Assembly (NCBI GenBank): GCA_022592445.1
Contig: JABYQR010000028.1
Location: 1-64,000, forward strand
DNA length: 64,000 nucleotides
DNA from: Cytidiella melzeri
Lineage: Eukaryota > Basidiomycota > Agaricomycetes > Polyporales > Irpicaceae
Direction: 5' to 3'
In this document: piece by piece, positions 34,995 through 46,614 of the stretch
Numbering within the stretch: position 1 is the first letter of the stretch
Layout of the letters: every line of letters starts with the position of its first letter
Position numbers and translations under genes: made by a program
Notes under the pieces: generated by a model
What the model was told of the DNA's origin: nothing
The model's database searches: none
Seen by the model: the letters and a program-made list of their open reading frames with translations, nothing else

Positions 34995-36071
34995 ATGGCT
35001 GGACCAATTCACTATGCCCTTCTTCTCATCTTTGCTGGTGCTGTTTTTGCGTCTTCAGGCGACCGCGCAAGAGAATACCAGGACTGCGTGGCTTACTGCC
35101 AGTCGAGAGTCTGTCTCAATGAGTCAGAACGTATCGTTCTTCCTATGGCCTCGAGGCTCACGGGATGGACTTGCTTGGACAACTGTTGTTACGACTGCAT
35201 GCATGCCATCACTGATGAAGCAATCAGCGCAGGGTCCAAAATACACCAATATTATGGCAAATGGCCGTTCTGGAGATTTGCTGGAATGCAGGAGCCCGCT
35301 TCAGTCGCGTTCTCGCTGCTCAACCTAGCATTTCACGTCAGAGGTTACGGACATATTCGAAAGCGGATACCAGACAAGCACCCAATGAAGCGATACTACG
35401 AGCTGAACGCCTTCGTGAACATGAACGCCTGGATATGGTCTTCTGTGTTCCACACTCGCGGTGCGTTGTGTGATTTTCAATTGTCCTCACTGTTTCTTAC
35501 GATGGACTGCCCGTTCGAAGATCTTCCAACGACCGAAAAGCTGGACTATTTTTCGGCTGCTCTTGCCATTATATTTGCCCTCTTCTACACCGTCCTTAGA
35601 CTCTTTCACCTCTACCCTTGGCGTGCTCACACACTTCACAACCAAGGTCCCCGGAGAATCCGCACGTTGTGGGCAGCGTTATGCTCACTGGCGTTTGTGG
35701 GTCATGTCTCGTACTTAACCCTGCTCCCTCGATTTGACTACACTTACAATATGGCTTTCAACCTGATAGTGGGGATGACGCACAACAGCATTTGGCTCAT
35801 CTATTCGTTACCTTCATCCATGTCTTTGATTCGACGCTTCCCCGCTAAATCAAAAGGCTATCGACCCCCGTATTCATGGAAACCCGCAGTATTCGTGCTT
35901 TTAACAACTGCGGCCACCGCACTGGAACTATTTGACTTTCCTCCTTGGCACCGAGTCATCGATGCCCATGCGCTCTGGCATCTTTCTACTGTGCCAATCA
36001 TCGCATTCTGGTACCAATTTCTGGTTCAAGACGCGCTGGACAGGGGATGGGTGAGCCCAAAGCAGGAGTAG
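34995..36071 (+). CDS. PER1: Per1/PGAP3 GPI-anchor lipid remodelling protein
   Basis: ER (yeast) or Golgi (mammals) multi-spanning protein needed to remove the unsaturated fatty acid from GPI-anchored proteins. A single exon from ATG 34995 encodes 358 residues. N-terminal signal (MAGPIHYALLLIFAGAVFAS), then a Cys-rich lumenal region (YQDCVAYCQSRVCLN, GWTCLDNCCYDCMH). The family core follows: QYYGKWPFWRFAGMQEPASV, ELNAFVNMNAWIWSSVFHTR, and DAHALWHLSTVPIIAFWYQF with the conserved His residues of the CREST superfamily hydrolases. About seven membrane segments can be traced. Length fits Per1 (about 350). A GTG-opened extension to 34926 exists but is not a plausible start. Confidence 0.92.
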   Translation: MAGPIHYALLLIFAGAVFASSGDRAREYQDCVAYCQSRVCLNESERIVLPMASRLTGWTCLDNCCYDCMHAITDEAISAGSKIHQYYGKWPFWRFAGMQEPASVAFSLLNLAFHVRGYGHIRKRIPDKHPMKRYYELNAFVNMNAWIWSSVFHTRGALCDFQLSSLFLTMDCPFEDLPTTEKLDYFSAALAIIFALFYTVLRLFHLYPWRAHTLHNQGPRRIRTLWAALCSLAFVGHVSYLTLLPRFDYTYNMAFNLIVGMTHNSIWLIYSLPSSMSLIRRFPAKSKGYRPPYSWKPAVFVLLTTAATALELFDFPPWHRVIDAHALWHLSTVPIIAFWYQFLVQDALDRGWVSPKQE

Positions 36072-36235
36072 GTTCCGTCCACCACATTAGGATTCTCGTG
36101 AAGAGTTCAAGCCAACGTGCTATGACTAGGTTACAGGCATAGCTCACACCATTGCAACAATGTTATTCCCGATTATTGATGATTCATATCCACACTACGG
36201 GCACGCAATTCAACACTTGCCACGAGCCTGGCTCA

Positions 36236-38205
36236 TCAACCTACCTCTTCATCTGGCTGCGATGTAGTCGTTGTGTGAACAGGAATTTCTTCGTCTGGAT
36301 CAACGGTGGTAGCTGCATCCGCTTCCGTATCCGAAGCCTCCTTTTCGCGCTCCTTGACCACTGCCTTCGCCCTTCCTCTCCCTTTCCCCCGTCCTCTACC
36401 ACGAGGTTTCGCGCGACGAGCTGCGGGTACAACAGCTGTCTCTGCATCATCCGCTTCCTCATCCCCCTCAGCTGGTGCAGTGCTTGTTACCTTTCCCCTC
36501 CCCCTCGCTCTCCCCCTCCGGCTGCCCCTCGCTCTCCTCCCGGTTGTACCACCCCTACCCCGTACGCTAGTGCTAGCTGACGCCGCGTCTTCATCCTGAT
36601 CCACATCATGGTCGCCGTCGAAGAATTCATTTCGCGCCGTACTACGGTCCTCTCGCTGCTCACCCGCCCGAGCCGTGCTCTTCTCTTCCGCCTTCTCCTC
36701 TCGCGTCCGATCTTCACACTCAAGCCACGCCCCTAGGCTAGGAGGGATATCTTGCAAGGCGACGCTTGGCGCACCTTGCAAATATCGCAATTTTGTCCGG
36801 ATACTGGTCGTTATGCGTTGAAGGGAAGCAGGGGTGTTCTGATTGTCAACCTTTCCGGTCAGCGGAGGATGAAGCTTCCACTGTGATTCGCTGAAGAACG
36901 AATCGTAGATGGTCGTCGGCAGATTATCCTCGATCGATGCGCCCACGAGAACAGCCGTCTCATATGTCCAACATCGGCTCACATTCTTGATTGTGTAACC
37001 CCCTCCACCTACAACTAGAAGAGGAACGTTGTATTTTCTTACGAAATTGACGCATTCACCGTGTGCGGCAATTGAGAGGTTGAACGCGCCCAGCCTGTCG
37101 CATCCTAGCGAGTCTGCGCCGCACTGTAGGACAATGGCAGAAGGGCGGAAAGCGGTGACTGTGTCGTCTACAACTGTCTTGAAGGTGGTGAGATACATGT
37201 CGTCGTCGATTCCGTCTTGGAGGGGCACGTTGAGGCAGAAATGCTTGCCCAACCCGGCGCCGTTATCGTCTAGCTTACCGGTGCCTGGAAAGAAGTCGCC
37301 TGTGTACTTGTGAAAGGACAGTGTCATGACCCTATTTGAGTTGTAGAAGGCGAACTCGACGCCATCGCCGTGGTGAATATCAATGTCGATGTACAATACT
37401 CGAGGGTGATACCTAGTGATTTCTAAGACCCGTGCGAATACCCGTGAGGTCACTCACATACCTGAGTAGTTCCAGAATGGCGAGCACGATGTCATTAACG
37501 TAGCAGAAACCACTTGCCTCTGCTTTCTTCGCGTGATGCAGTCCACCTGACCAATTGATTGCAATGTCGGTAGTACCAGCAGCAAGCTTGCGTGCGGCAG
37601 CGAGAGATGCCCCTGTGTACATCCTGCAGAAATCATACATGTCCGAGAAGATGGGACAGTCTTCGACGCAGTTGAACTGGTCTATCGCCTGCTTTAACGA
37701 ATTCTGATTTTGCGGGGTGACCCTGAATGTAAGGTGATATGTGTGCATTCGAGGACCGAGGATACATATGCATTTACCTTGACAAGAAGTCGATGTAGTC
37801 GTGGTCATGGTACGCTTCGAGTTCGGCTTGCGTTGCAGGACGTGGGTCGTATATGTGGTGTATCTGCTTGTCAATCCCGTAGCCGAATACCAAAGCATTG
37901 GTCAATGTCAGCCGATGTGGCTTCATAGGGTGTCTTTCCTAATCACAGGGTAGTCAACAGAATTGTAGGATATAATACTTCGAGTGCAAGGTGCTCACTC
38001 CATAATGTTGTGCGCCGATGCCTTTGGGCGAGTAATATGAGACGATAGGTCTAGAGTGGGGCTATAGTCATAAGAGCAAAGTTAAGCATAACATACAATA
38101 ATTTGAACGTACGTTGATTCGTTCAGTTATTGGCGTTGCATAGCCGTGAGGTCCTCTGTCATCAAAGTAAGGACTTGAAGAGAAAGTCTGGTAGGTTCGC
38201 GACAT
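36236..38205 (-). CDS. HOS2: Class I histone deacetylase, Hos2-like
   Basis: Zn-dependent lysine deacetylase; Hos2 works in Set3C/SMRT-like complexes. Start ATG 38205 ([16 protein letters not shown]), then [18 protein letters not shown]. Domain motifs in order: [40 protein letters not shown] (catalytic His pair), [37 protein letters not shown] (metal ligands), [65 protein letters not shown] and GADSLG match Hos2 rather than Rpd3. A long C-terminal tail after about residue 390 is unusual: acidic stretches, then repeated RGRG/KGRG blocks ([25 protein letters not shown]) that could bind nucleic acid. About four introns. Enzyme call firm, subtype good. Confidence 0.9.
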
Positions 38206-38845
38206 ATTACCACGCCGCGTCGTGCAACTATAGGTATCTAGATCGCTGTATGGGTTAGAGAATGTTGATCAGTGTATGCATAGATATTCTTGAGTTGATC
38301 ACCGCGAGTGCTGAGACTACAAGCTTATCTAATAAGCAATGGCGTCTGTTGACAGGCGGCAATACTAGCCTGGAGAATTCGAAGCTCTTCAACTGCAACA
38401 TGCATGTATCCCCCATGATTCAGCAAAACTTACACACAATGCATCATCTGCAGAATCGGTGTTGCGGGTGCAAAGCATGATTGGCCGGTCAGGCCCTTGG
38501 CAGTTGTTGTTACAATGGCACAAATGCCGCGACTCAAGTTACCGTACACTACCAGGGCTTTCGGGTTTGGGTAAGAGTCCACTCCTCTCGTTTATACATG
38601 ACTTATTGGTGAGGGGGCTTGTAGATGTGGCTCGAAAGTGTCTGTGTCCCTCGAACGAGGCACTTCGCCGTGGAAGCCGGGCGCAGACACTGACGAGCAG
38701 CGTTTCATGTGGATCTTGACGAGATCAACTGAGACGTGCTGTGCAAAACTTGCTTTAATCAAGTAACAGTTAAAGCAACTCTCTTTACACGTTACCACCA
38801 CCAAGCGTTCAAGTATCTATAAAGCTCACTCCCCTCCTACAAACG
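38206..38845. promoter_or_regulatory. Divergent promoter region, HDAC and SLC41 copy 2
   Basis: 640 bp between divergent ATGs. No ORF with a recognisable domain. The sequence just before the SLC41 ATG (TATAAAGCTCAC at about 38818) contains a TATA-like motif. Confidence 0.4.
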
Positions 38846-40823
38846 ATGGCAAGCGCACATCAGGCGGATGCTGGCCATTCGCGTACCCCCTCAGACGACA
38901 CCTCCGACACCATTGAGATGGACAACTTGGAAGAACTCGCTATCACCCCTGACCCGCGGGACTCCAAGCGCACCGCCGCCGCCGGACTCCCCAATGCCAA
39001 TTTGTTACACGAGAAACGTGTCTATTTCCCAGATGAGCACCATGACCATGAGGAGGATTCGGGGGAAGAAGGCGAGGCATTACTGGCATTTGCAGAACGT
39101 CCGCTGCCTAGGGTGCGCGATGTTCCTCTGGCGGAACATGTCGGTGGGTGGGTGCAAGCTCGACGAATCGTGGTTGAGGTATTTTTGCCTGACTTTCACA
39201 CTCCTACCGAACACTCACACCACACATTGGATATCACCTCAGACCGTACCCACGCTTCTTCTGACTAGCGTTGGGTTGACATTCACTGGGAAATTGCTCA
39301 ATAATGTCTCGGTACAGTCATGTATATTATCCCCACTCGCAAATACTGAACTCGCGCGTATAGAGCTTGCAGATTATTTCCCAAGTCGACGAGCTCATCA
39401 TGATCATCCCGGTGATCTTGAACTTGAAGGGAAACCTCGAGATGAGCCTCTCCGCACGTCTGAGCACAGCTGCGAACATAGGAGAATTAGATCACCCCAA
39501 AGCACGGCGGCAAATCATCATCGGAAACTTGACACTCCTTCAAGTGCAGGCTACTGTTGTTTCGTTTGTGGCAGCTCTTGTAGCTTTTGCACTCAGCCGA
39601 GTCATGCCTACCACGGAGCCTGCAGTGGAGGTTGCACGCTCTCTTTTTGCCCCTCGAGATATACTCCAACGCAGGCGTCCTCGACCGATACCGACACCCA
39701 CAAGTCCAGGTGGGTTAGCAGAGTAAGAATTCACATAGCCGTACTTGACACAATTTTGACACTACCCTTGACAGGTTCTTCGTGACGGCTTCGTCCGCCA
39801 TGCTTTCCGCTAGTATTTCAAGTGTACTGCTGGGCACCTTCATGTGTGCGCTTGTCCTAGTGTGCCGTCGGTTCAAATGGGACCCAGGTTCGTACATCTG
39901 TACGCTGTTTACACGCAGTACTTCATGTATTCGTTTCCAGACAACATTGCTCCACCGCTAGCTGCCTGTCTAGGCGACTTAGTGACACTATTTCTTCTAG
40001 CAATGATTGCAGTCATTAACATCGCTTTCATCGATACGCCTATTCCCCTCATTATTCTAATCGCATCAGTGATTACCGCCGTAGGGTGGACCTTTGTCAC
40101 CCTTCGCAATGAACGGGTCCGTGGTCTGCTATCGAAGGGCTGGGTGCCGTTGTTCATCGCAATGGTCATCAGCTGTGGGACAGGCATCGTTCTGGACAAC
40201 TTTGTCAAGCGATTCGATAATTTTGCGCTCTTGGCTGCTGTTGTTAGTGGTGAGTATTAATAATCCTACGTCACGACGGCAACCTCCCTAAAATACATGT
40301 ACACAGGTCTACCGGAGAACGTTGGCTCTATCTTTGTGTCTCGACTGTCGACAGCTTTGCACGCAACGGCACGGTCTATCACAGGCTTGCCTCTAGTGGC
40401 AGAGGACGAGTACCGTGGGATCAAGGACACGGCGCAGTCACCTTCACATTCGATAGTCATACTGACATTGTGTTCGGTGGCAATTCCTGTGGAAATCGCC
40501 CTCATCGCTGCCCTACGACTCGCTGGGTGGCTTACTGTCCCATTTGTGACCCTTCCCGTTGTTTTCTTGTTCTTTTTAGTCACTGTGAGCGATCCTTCCG
40601 TTGAAACTTTTGCCGTATATGCGTAATTGACTGTGATTGTCTATAGGTCATCACATCTCTGATGTTGGCGCGATATCTCACCAATTTCCTCTGGAATAGA
40701 AATTTAGACCCGGATATGTATGCGCTGCCTATACTCTCTGCCGTAGTTGACCTCGTCGGACAGCTGCTCCTCGTAGCCTGTTTCGAGATGCTTTCGCACC
40801 TCGGTGTTCCGTTGAAGCCCTAG
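38846..40823 (+). CDS. SLC41/MgtE-type magnesium transporter, copy 2
   Basis: Paralogue of the transporter at 30090-32044, same strand and comparable exon layout. From ATG 38846 (MASAHQADAGHSRTPSDDTS) an acidic N-terminus leads to GGWVQARRIVVE, LTSVGLTFTGKLLNNVS, and the MgtE hallmark VILNLKGNLEMSLSARLSTA plus ANIGELDHPKARRQIIIGNL. The second half has CLGDLVTLFLLAMIAVINIA, GLPENVGSIFVSRLSTALHA, and the tail NLDPDMYALPILSAVVDLVG, ending MLSHLGVPLKP. The introns interrupt the same positions as in copy 1 wherever I could compare them. Copies differ mainly in the cytosolic N-terminus and in the loop after the first domain, suggesting an old duplication with both kept under selection. Confidence 0.88.
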
Positions 40824-41023
40824 AATTCCAACCCGCACCATCTTTGTCGAACATACGCTAATCCTGTAATTTGTTCCATAAACGGTCTCTCCATATCATT
40901 TCCACGTTGCATATCAGTCCTCACAAATGTATTTCCTCGTTAGAGAAGGATTGTAACATGCCAAAATAGACTACATTTCCGAGCGGAGTACCACGACCTT
41001 TGTCAGGCTGTTTTGCAGGAAAT

Positions 41024-42062
41024 TCAGTCGCTTGGAGCCTTTGCAGCTTCTTTCTCGCCCTTCAGGATGATTTCGACGTGAGCACCAAGCTTCTTCCTCT
41101 CTTCAAGTGTGAGGCCAGGAGCCGTAGAGGAATATCCGAGTTCTACATAAAGGACGATAAATTGTTTGATGCTCGCTCGATCGGTATCTTCGAAAACAAA
41201 GAGCACGTACTGAGACTTTGGTACTGGAGGGGTATCTCTTCGCTTTTGACCGGCAGAGTGGCAAGGTCTAGTGGGAATGACGGTCCAATCCACGCGTTGC
41301 GGATTTCATGATCTCTGTGTGAGACGAAAACGGATCGGGACATGTTGAACATCGTACGGTCTGTGCGATGGATGGAATGAAGCCTACTTTCGCTGATGAA
41401 TATTCGAAAGGCGATGTTGTCAGCACTACTACTACTGCTGGGAGTGCTAGCGAACATATGTACTTACCTGCTCTCGCGTCAGGGGGTGCACGAGGATACT
41501 TCAATCCAAGAATTGCAGTATCAGACAAAAGCGCTTTTTTGGCGAAAAGAGGTTGAGCTCTGAAAATACCTCAAGTTTCCACGGTTCATGCAGAGGTAGG
41601 AGAACACAGAAGCGAACGACTCGGACGGGCACCAAATCTCGTACGATCCTATCCAACATGATTAATTTTTTTTTGCTTCTGAATACTGTGTCAAATTGAG
41701 TTCAACCGACATACCTACAGGGTGAGGCCCAATAGGATCTGTGTTGACTCGGTAGAGAGGTACCGCGATGAACGCGCCGTCTCGGCGAAGTCGCAAGACA
41801 GCATCTCGCAGCTCGAGAGCTGCTTGATGCTCATCTGCGTTCCGCTGGTGGAAATATATGTCTGCCAATGTTTTAGATATCTTGAAGAGTATCAGCTGCA
41901 GTCAATGGTTGACGTACGAAAGTGCCATTCCCTGCGATACCATAAAAAAAGTCAGTACGGATATACTTGATGTGGTTTCGATAGCTTCATGTTTTTGACG
42001 ATGCATGATACTTACTTGATCTCTGAATCAACGACTTCCTTGAGGTCTGTAGGAAGTGCCAT
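41024..42062 (-). CDS. DOPA 4,5-dioxygenase-like (extradiol ring cleavage)
   Basis: Matches the fungal DOPA dioxygenase known from Amanita muscaria, which opens the L-DOPA ring en route to betalamic acid and muscaflavin. Exon 1 (ATG 42062) gives MALPTDLKEVVDSEIK; a tiny exon then gives EWHFHIYFHQRNADEHQ across the next junction, with the family's HxH pair. Next come DGAFIAVPLYRVNTDPIGPH, GSYEIWCPSESFASVFSYLC, MNRGNLSILVHPLTREQ, DHEIRNAWIGPSFPLDLATL, EEIPLQYQSL and LGYSSTAPGLTLEERKKLGA. Most junctions are clean. The one between HPLTREQ (phase 0) and RDHEI is not resolved by any simple GT-AG pair I can find, so a missed mini-exon or an indel is possible. Family assignment is strong; substrate is inferred. 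Confidence 0.85.
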
Positions 42063-42242
42063 GATGGCAGTCACTAACGTTGGATCTTGTAGCGGATGTC
42101 TGATGTCACGCGTACCACGCTACGTGACCACGGTATTGCGTGACAGTACTTGGTGTAGCACTTACTCCGAGAGGTTTGTAGTCAGTACAGTACTTCAGTC
42201 TTTACTATTGAGCAATGAAAATGTTACAAAGAACGTGGTCTG

Positions 42243-42748
42243 TTAGTTGGCCTGTTCTACAAGTTGGTTGACGATTTCTACGGCGCGCTTGAACTTTGCT
42301 TTCTGCTCCGGCGACGCTTTCACAGTACTCTGTCCGCCACCACACCCTTGAGGACCTCCATTCTGCCACATAAAATCATCACTCCCAAAGGCGATGCTCG
42401 TGTCCAAGCCATATATATCCTCGCTCCCTGCAGGTTCCTCCGTCGGAAGTGACCTTAAGATGGTGTACAGCTCCCCAATACTCTCATCAACGCCCGACTG
42501 CGACTTTGATAACGACTTGGGAAGAGCATCTTGCAGGGTGGGTGTACCGTCTGCTCGATGGGCTGCGGTGATGTGCAGATCTGACTTGTTTGGAGTGCCA
42601 GTGACTGTCAAGATTGCACTGGGAGTCGGGGGTGCGAAGCCACCCGTGATGCCTGTTGAAAATACAGAATGTGAGTGTTGGATGTTATGACACGGATCCT
42701 CGCAGGCTCACCTTTCTGGAGACGAAGAGAGAACTCGGCTGGGGACAT
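42243..42748 (-). CDS. Unknown small protein, two exons
   Basis: Not recognised. Exon 1 from ATG 42748 encodes MSPAEFSLRLQK, then a short intron (GTGAGCC...CAACAG), then GITGGFAPPTPSAILTVTGT, SDLHITAAHRADGTPTLQDA, a Ser/Glu-rich stretch, GSDDFMWQNGGPQGCGGG, and a helical end KAKFKRAVEIVNQLVEQAN. About 136 residues, no signal peptide or membrane segment. Clean splicing in frame supports a real gene. It lies between the DOPA dioxygenase and the permease on the same strand; no functional link is shown. Confidence 0.6.
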
Positions 42749-43428
42749 AGTGGTGGTTGTGAGGAGTAGGATCTGAAGGATGTGCTGAGTGTTTTATAGC
42801 GCAGATGACGGGCCTCCGCCACCCAACACTACGTATTGGGACTCGCAGCAGAGCCACATACCGGCCCGTCGGCCACTCTCTGCGCTAGATTTTTCCTGCT
42901 GCCTTGCTTCCTCCGCAGAGTCCGCACATACGACCACTCAGCCTTGCGCAACCGCAATATCATGATGGTCTCACACTCTGACGATGAAGAAGGACTCGAG
43001 TCATATACAGTACGGGTATTAGGCACCAGCAATGGACGGACAGCGAGACGGATACACAGTGTGGTTGAACAGTGTGATCTCCAGCTCTCCCTTCTACACC
43101 GACACTTGATGACTCCTCCATTGTCGAATATAAAAGGGCAGTGGAGGGGCTCTCGGATGGAAACACCAACACCGTGCTGAGGCCGATTCGATATTGTAGT
43201 CACGGGTACAACCAGGCTTGGTATGTGGACACACTCGATTGTTGAGGCAAAAGCCGAAGTCGAATGTCAGTGGACTCTTATAATTGCTCCAGCTGCTGCT
43301 CATACATGTGAGCACTTGGATCAATCCACTCTCAATTCGCAACTTCCGCTTAACCACTACCCACTGAACCTCTCCTAGTATGACGCGAAAAGAAGAACAA
43401 GGAGAATTAATAACAATCTAGATCATGA
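42749..43428. other. Intergenic, no confident gene
   Basis: Promoter of the small unknown gene and 3' flank of the permease. Overlapping ORFs on both strands at 42829-43203 have no domain. Confidence 0.35.
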
Positions 43429-45644
43429 CTATGTCGAGCTCTCCTTCGTTAGCACGCGTTTTTCAGCCATATCTTTCTCGACGTTTGATATCGGCCCTTC
43501 AAACCATTTGCGAGCCGAAACGACCCAAGAGACGGATGCGAAGATGAAGACAGCCATAACAAGAACGACGGCGTAGTCTGTGGGCACGACGCACGTCAGC
43601 AGCCTGGAAAAATCAGGGGGTGGCTAGGAACTCACTCATGCCTGCCGCTGTAGGATGAGAGTCTGAGGGGAACAGAAGCAAGACGACGATGAAGGCAACC
43701 CAGGAGACGGCGATGATACCTGAAGGTAGGTACCACTTTCCAAGGCTGAAAGGTCCTGGGACGAGCTTGTTTCGTCCCGAGGTAATTCGAAGGAAGATGG
43801 GCGTAGCGTATGATGTGTATAACCCTATGACTGATGCTCTATACCATTACTGCATTCTCAGCATCAGAGCACTGGCGCAAGCTCATATCACGTACCCTGC
43901 GAGAGACGATAACGCCGCCGACGAAAATCCGAGCACACCACAAATCCCGGAGAGGGTTACGACGAGCCAGACAGCGTTGACGGGAGTCTGAGTGTGTCGA
44001 TTGAACTTTTTCCATAGTCGTGACCCTGGGAGCGCGTTATCCCTTGCGAAAGCAAAGACGACACGGGAGGCGTCAACCACCTGTGCTGCACCTGTCACGT
44101 ACTGCACGGATATCAACAATCGGTACGACGGGCATCAAGCGAATGAAAGGCATCGTACCTGCGTGATGATAATAAAACTCCACAGTGCCAACATCCCCTT
44201 TTGGCCCAACACGTTCAGGAGAAGCTGCCCCATTGGAAGAGGGAGATCAGAACTCAGAAGATCTGTCACAGATACTGTCGCGAACGATGCCGCGATGGAG
44301 AGTAACCACCCAAAAGAACATGTCGCCGCGACAGACACGAGAATTGCGATCGGCGCAGCCCTAGCAGCACCGGCGGTTTCTTCAGCTATATGAGCTGCGG
44401 AATCATCTGGGAGGTGGGAGCAGCCTCAGAAAATGTACACGGTCAGGACAAATCATACATATGGCACTTACATCCTGTGAGAGTCCACATGGGCGCCGTG
44501 AAAGCCAGGAGGAATGCCCAGCCATCTATGATGCGATGAACATCTCAACTCTGGGATCCACATATGCATGCAGACTCACTGTTGGCCCAGCCGGTGTTAT
44601 TCTCGAATTTGGTGAAAGCATCCTTGGTCGACACTCTGTTCGGAGGGGACAAGACAAGGAGAGAAACAATCAGGGCGAGCGTGGCTCCGACTGATTTGAC
44701 AATTCAGCATCAGGACATCGCTACACGCTAGGGCGGCGAGCTGAGACGCACGGTTCACAATGACGTAGAATATGTTTATTCTTGCGAGGACGGCGGTCCC
44801 AGCAGAGCAAACGATACCATGCGTAAAGAGGATAGCGAGCAGAATTCCAAACGTGGGTGCATTGCCTAGGGCAACAGAGCCATTGGAGCCGACATTCAAC
44901 GCTGTCGTAATCATCTGCGCACTACCCGTCACCAATCAGTCAGCCGTTTCCTTTCTCTGAAATTTGATGACTTACCAGGTAAAGTCGATAGAACACACGA
45001 GCGTGACTTGACCGGTAACGTTCGCCCACCCTGTGATCCAGCTGGCTAGTGCAGCGTACTTCGGTGGTGCCATCTTCGCCGAGAAGTAGTATAGTCCGGC
45101 GCTCGTGCTGTGGGCGGGCATCATGGCGACCGTCAGCGGGGTCGGGAGGGAATTGAAATCAATTGGGCACCCACGGCATAGACGACGCCAACTCTGCCAT
45201 CGACGCGGCGACAGTCATCACGAACAAGCACGGTATGAGCCAGCCAAAGACCATGCCAACATGACCCCCTACAGATCAAGCATACTATAGCGACCAGGAA
45301 AAGAGGAAGAACTGTGGACTGACCAGCGAGAAGCGGGAAAATAAAGGTAGACGAGATGGAGGCTACGATTCCCATGATGGAGAACGCAAACGCCACCGTC
45401 TCGAACAGCTAGAGTATGTCAAGGGAGCATTCGTGAGCTCATGGCACTGCAGTCTGAGCGAAAGACCTACCGAGAACTCGCGTCTGAACTGAGATTTGTA
45501 CCCCAGCCTTGCAAGCAGCTCATCATCTGCGTGACGCAGGGTCACGATACTTTCATTGTCGTTACTTGCATTCCTCTCTCGTATGACGACGTTGGTGGTT
45601 GATTTGTTCGGGCTATGGCTGACGTCCTTGACTTCTTGGGACAT
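43429..45644 (-). CDS. APC-family amino acid / GABA-type permease
   Basis: Twelve-TM amino acid-polyamine-organocation transporter of the fungal GABA/choline/amino-acid branch, probably plasma-membrane or vacuolar. Start ATG 45644 (MSQEVKDVSHSPNKSTTNVV), cytosolic N-terminus to DDELLARLGYKSQFRREFS, then the TM1 region LFETVAFAFSIMGIVASISS, HVGMVFGWLIPCLFVMTVAA with ASMAELASSMPT, SAGLYYFSAKMAPPKYAALA, GWANVTGQVTLVCSIDFT, GILLAILFTHGIVCSAG, LWSFIIITQV, and AAQVVDASRVVFAFARDNAL, the last being a family signature before TM8. The C-terminus is KWFEGPISNVEKDMAEKRVL ending at 43429. Many short introns. Substrate cannot be read; the neighbouring DOPA dioxygenase makes aromatic amino acids a thought, no more. 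Confidence 0.85.
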
Positions 45645-46614
45645 TATGTAGCTAGCAGCAGGATGGCGAGAAGTCACGCACTTCTCCTCGATGGACGATT
45701 CAAGGGTTTTATAGCGGCGTCCTACATGTACGGCAGTATTAGCACTGATAGAGGTGATGATCTGGATACGCAGCGCAGCGTGCGTCCATGAGAACAAGCT
45801 CACATGTGAGACTGATTGAATTCCAAACATTAGATGCTGCCCCGCGTGCGTATGGATAAGCGGGCGAAATGTGGGATTTCTTGACCAGATGCAGAGACGC
45901 GCTCCTAGTTCAAGTTTGCGAGATAAGCAGTGGCAGAGCATCTCAGCAATGTCACTGGCGGGGCTGCGTCCTGCCAGGCCCAGCATTGCAAGCCTATGCC
46001 GAGACTACTGCAATGTCCATGTGTGAGTCTGCAGCCATGTATCCAAGTGCAAGTAGAATCCAATACAAGTATGCGTGGACTTGCCGGTGTGCTTGATTCC
46101 GAGTCCGAATCATCTCTTCAATACCTAAGTTAGTATATCAAGGTCTGAGCGCACCTACTCACCTGAGCAGGGACAATAACTTCTCCGTAATCGCGCTGGC
46201 AGCACTGTAGGATGACATACGTGTGTGCCAGCGTGCCCGTGGAGATTCGAAAAGTTCATGAGATGAAAACTCAGTGGCACTATTATGCCGTTGCTGTCTT
46301 TCGTGCAGTGGAAACGAGTCGACTTGTACAAGACACAAAGTGGGTACCGTCGGTGCAATAGACAGTGACAGTGGAAGACACAAGTCGACTGTGATCAAAC
46401 GAGATACATACGACCAGATCATCGGGCATGTCAATAGCAGCAAGATCCAAAGTCTGAATCGGCCGTCACAATCACAGCTGTACTGAACACAAAACAATTG
46501 CTGGGTACCACGTTACAGACTTCACAGAGAGTGATGCAGTAGTCGACTGAGCAGAATCTATATATTGTGCCAGTGCGAGTGATGGAAACACCTCAGACCG
46601 TCAACTCAAGCATA
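45645..46614. other. Intergenic, no confident gene
   Basis: About 970 bp. It holds the permease promoter and the 3' flank of the first Trp-rich paralogue. ORFs here lack domains. Confidence 0.35.
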
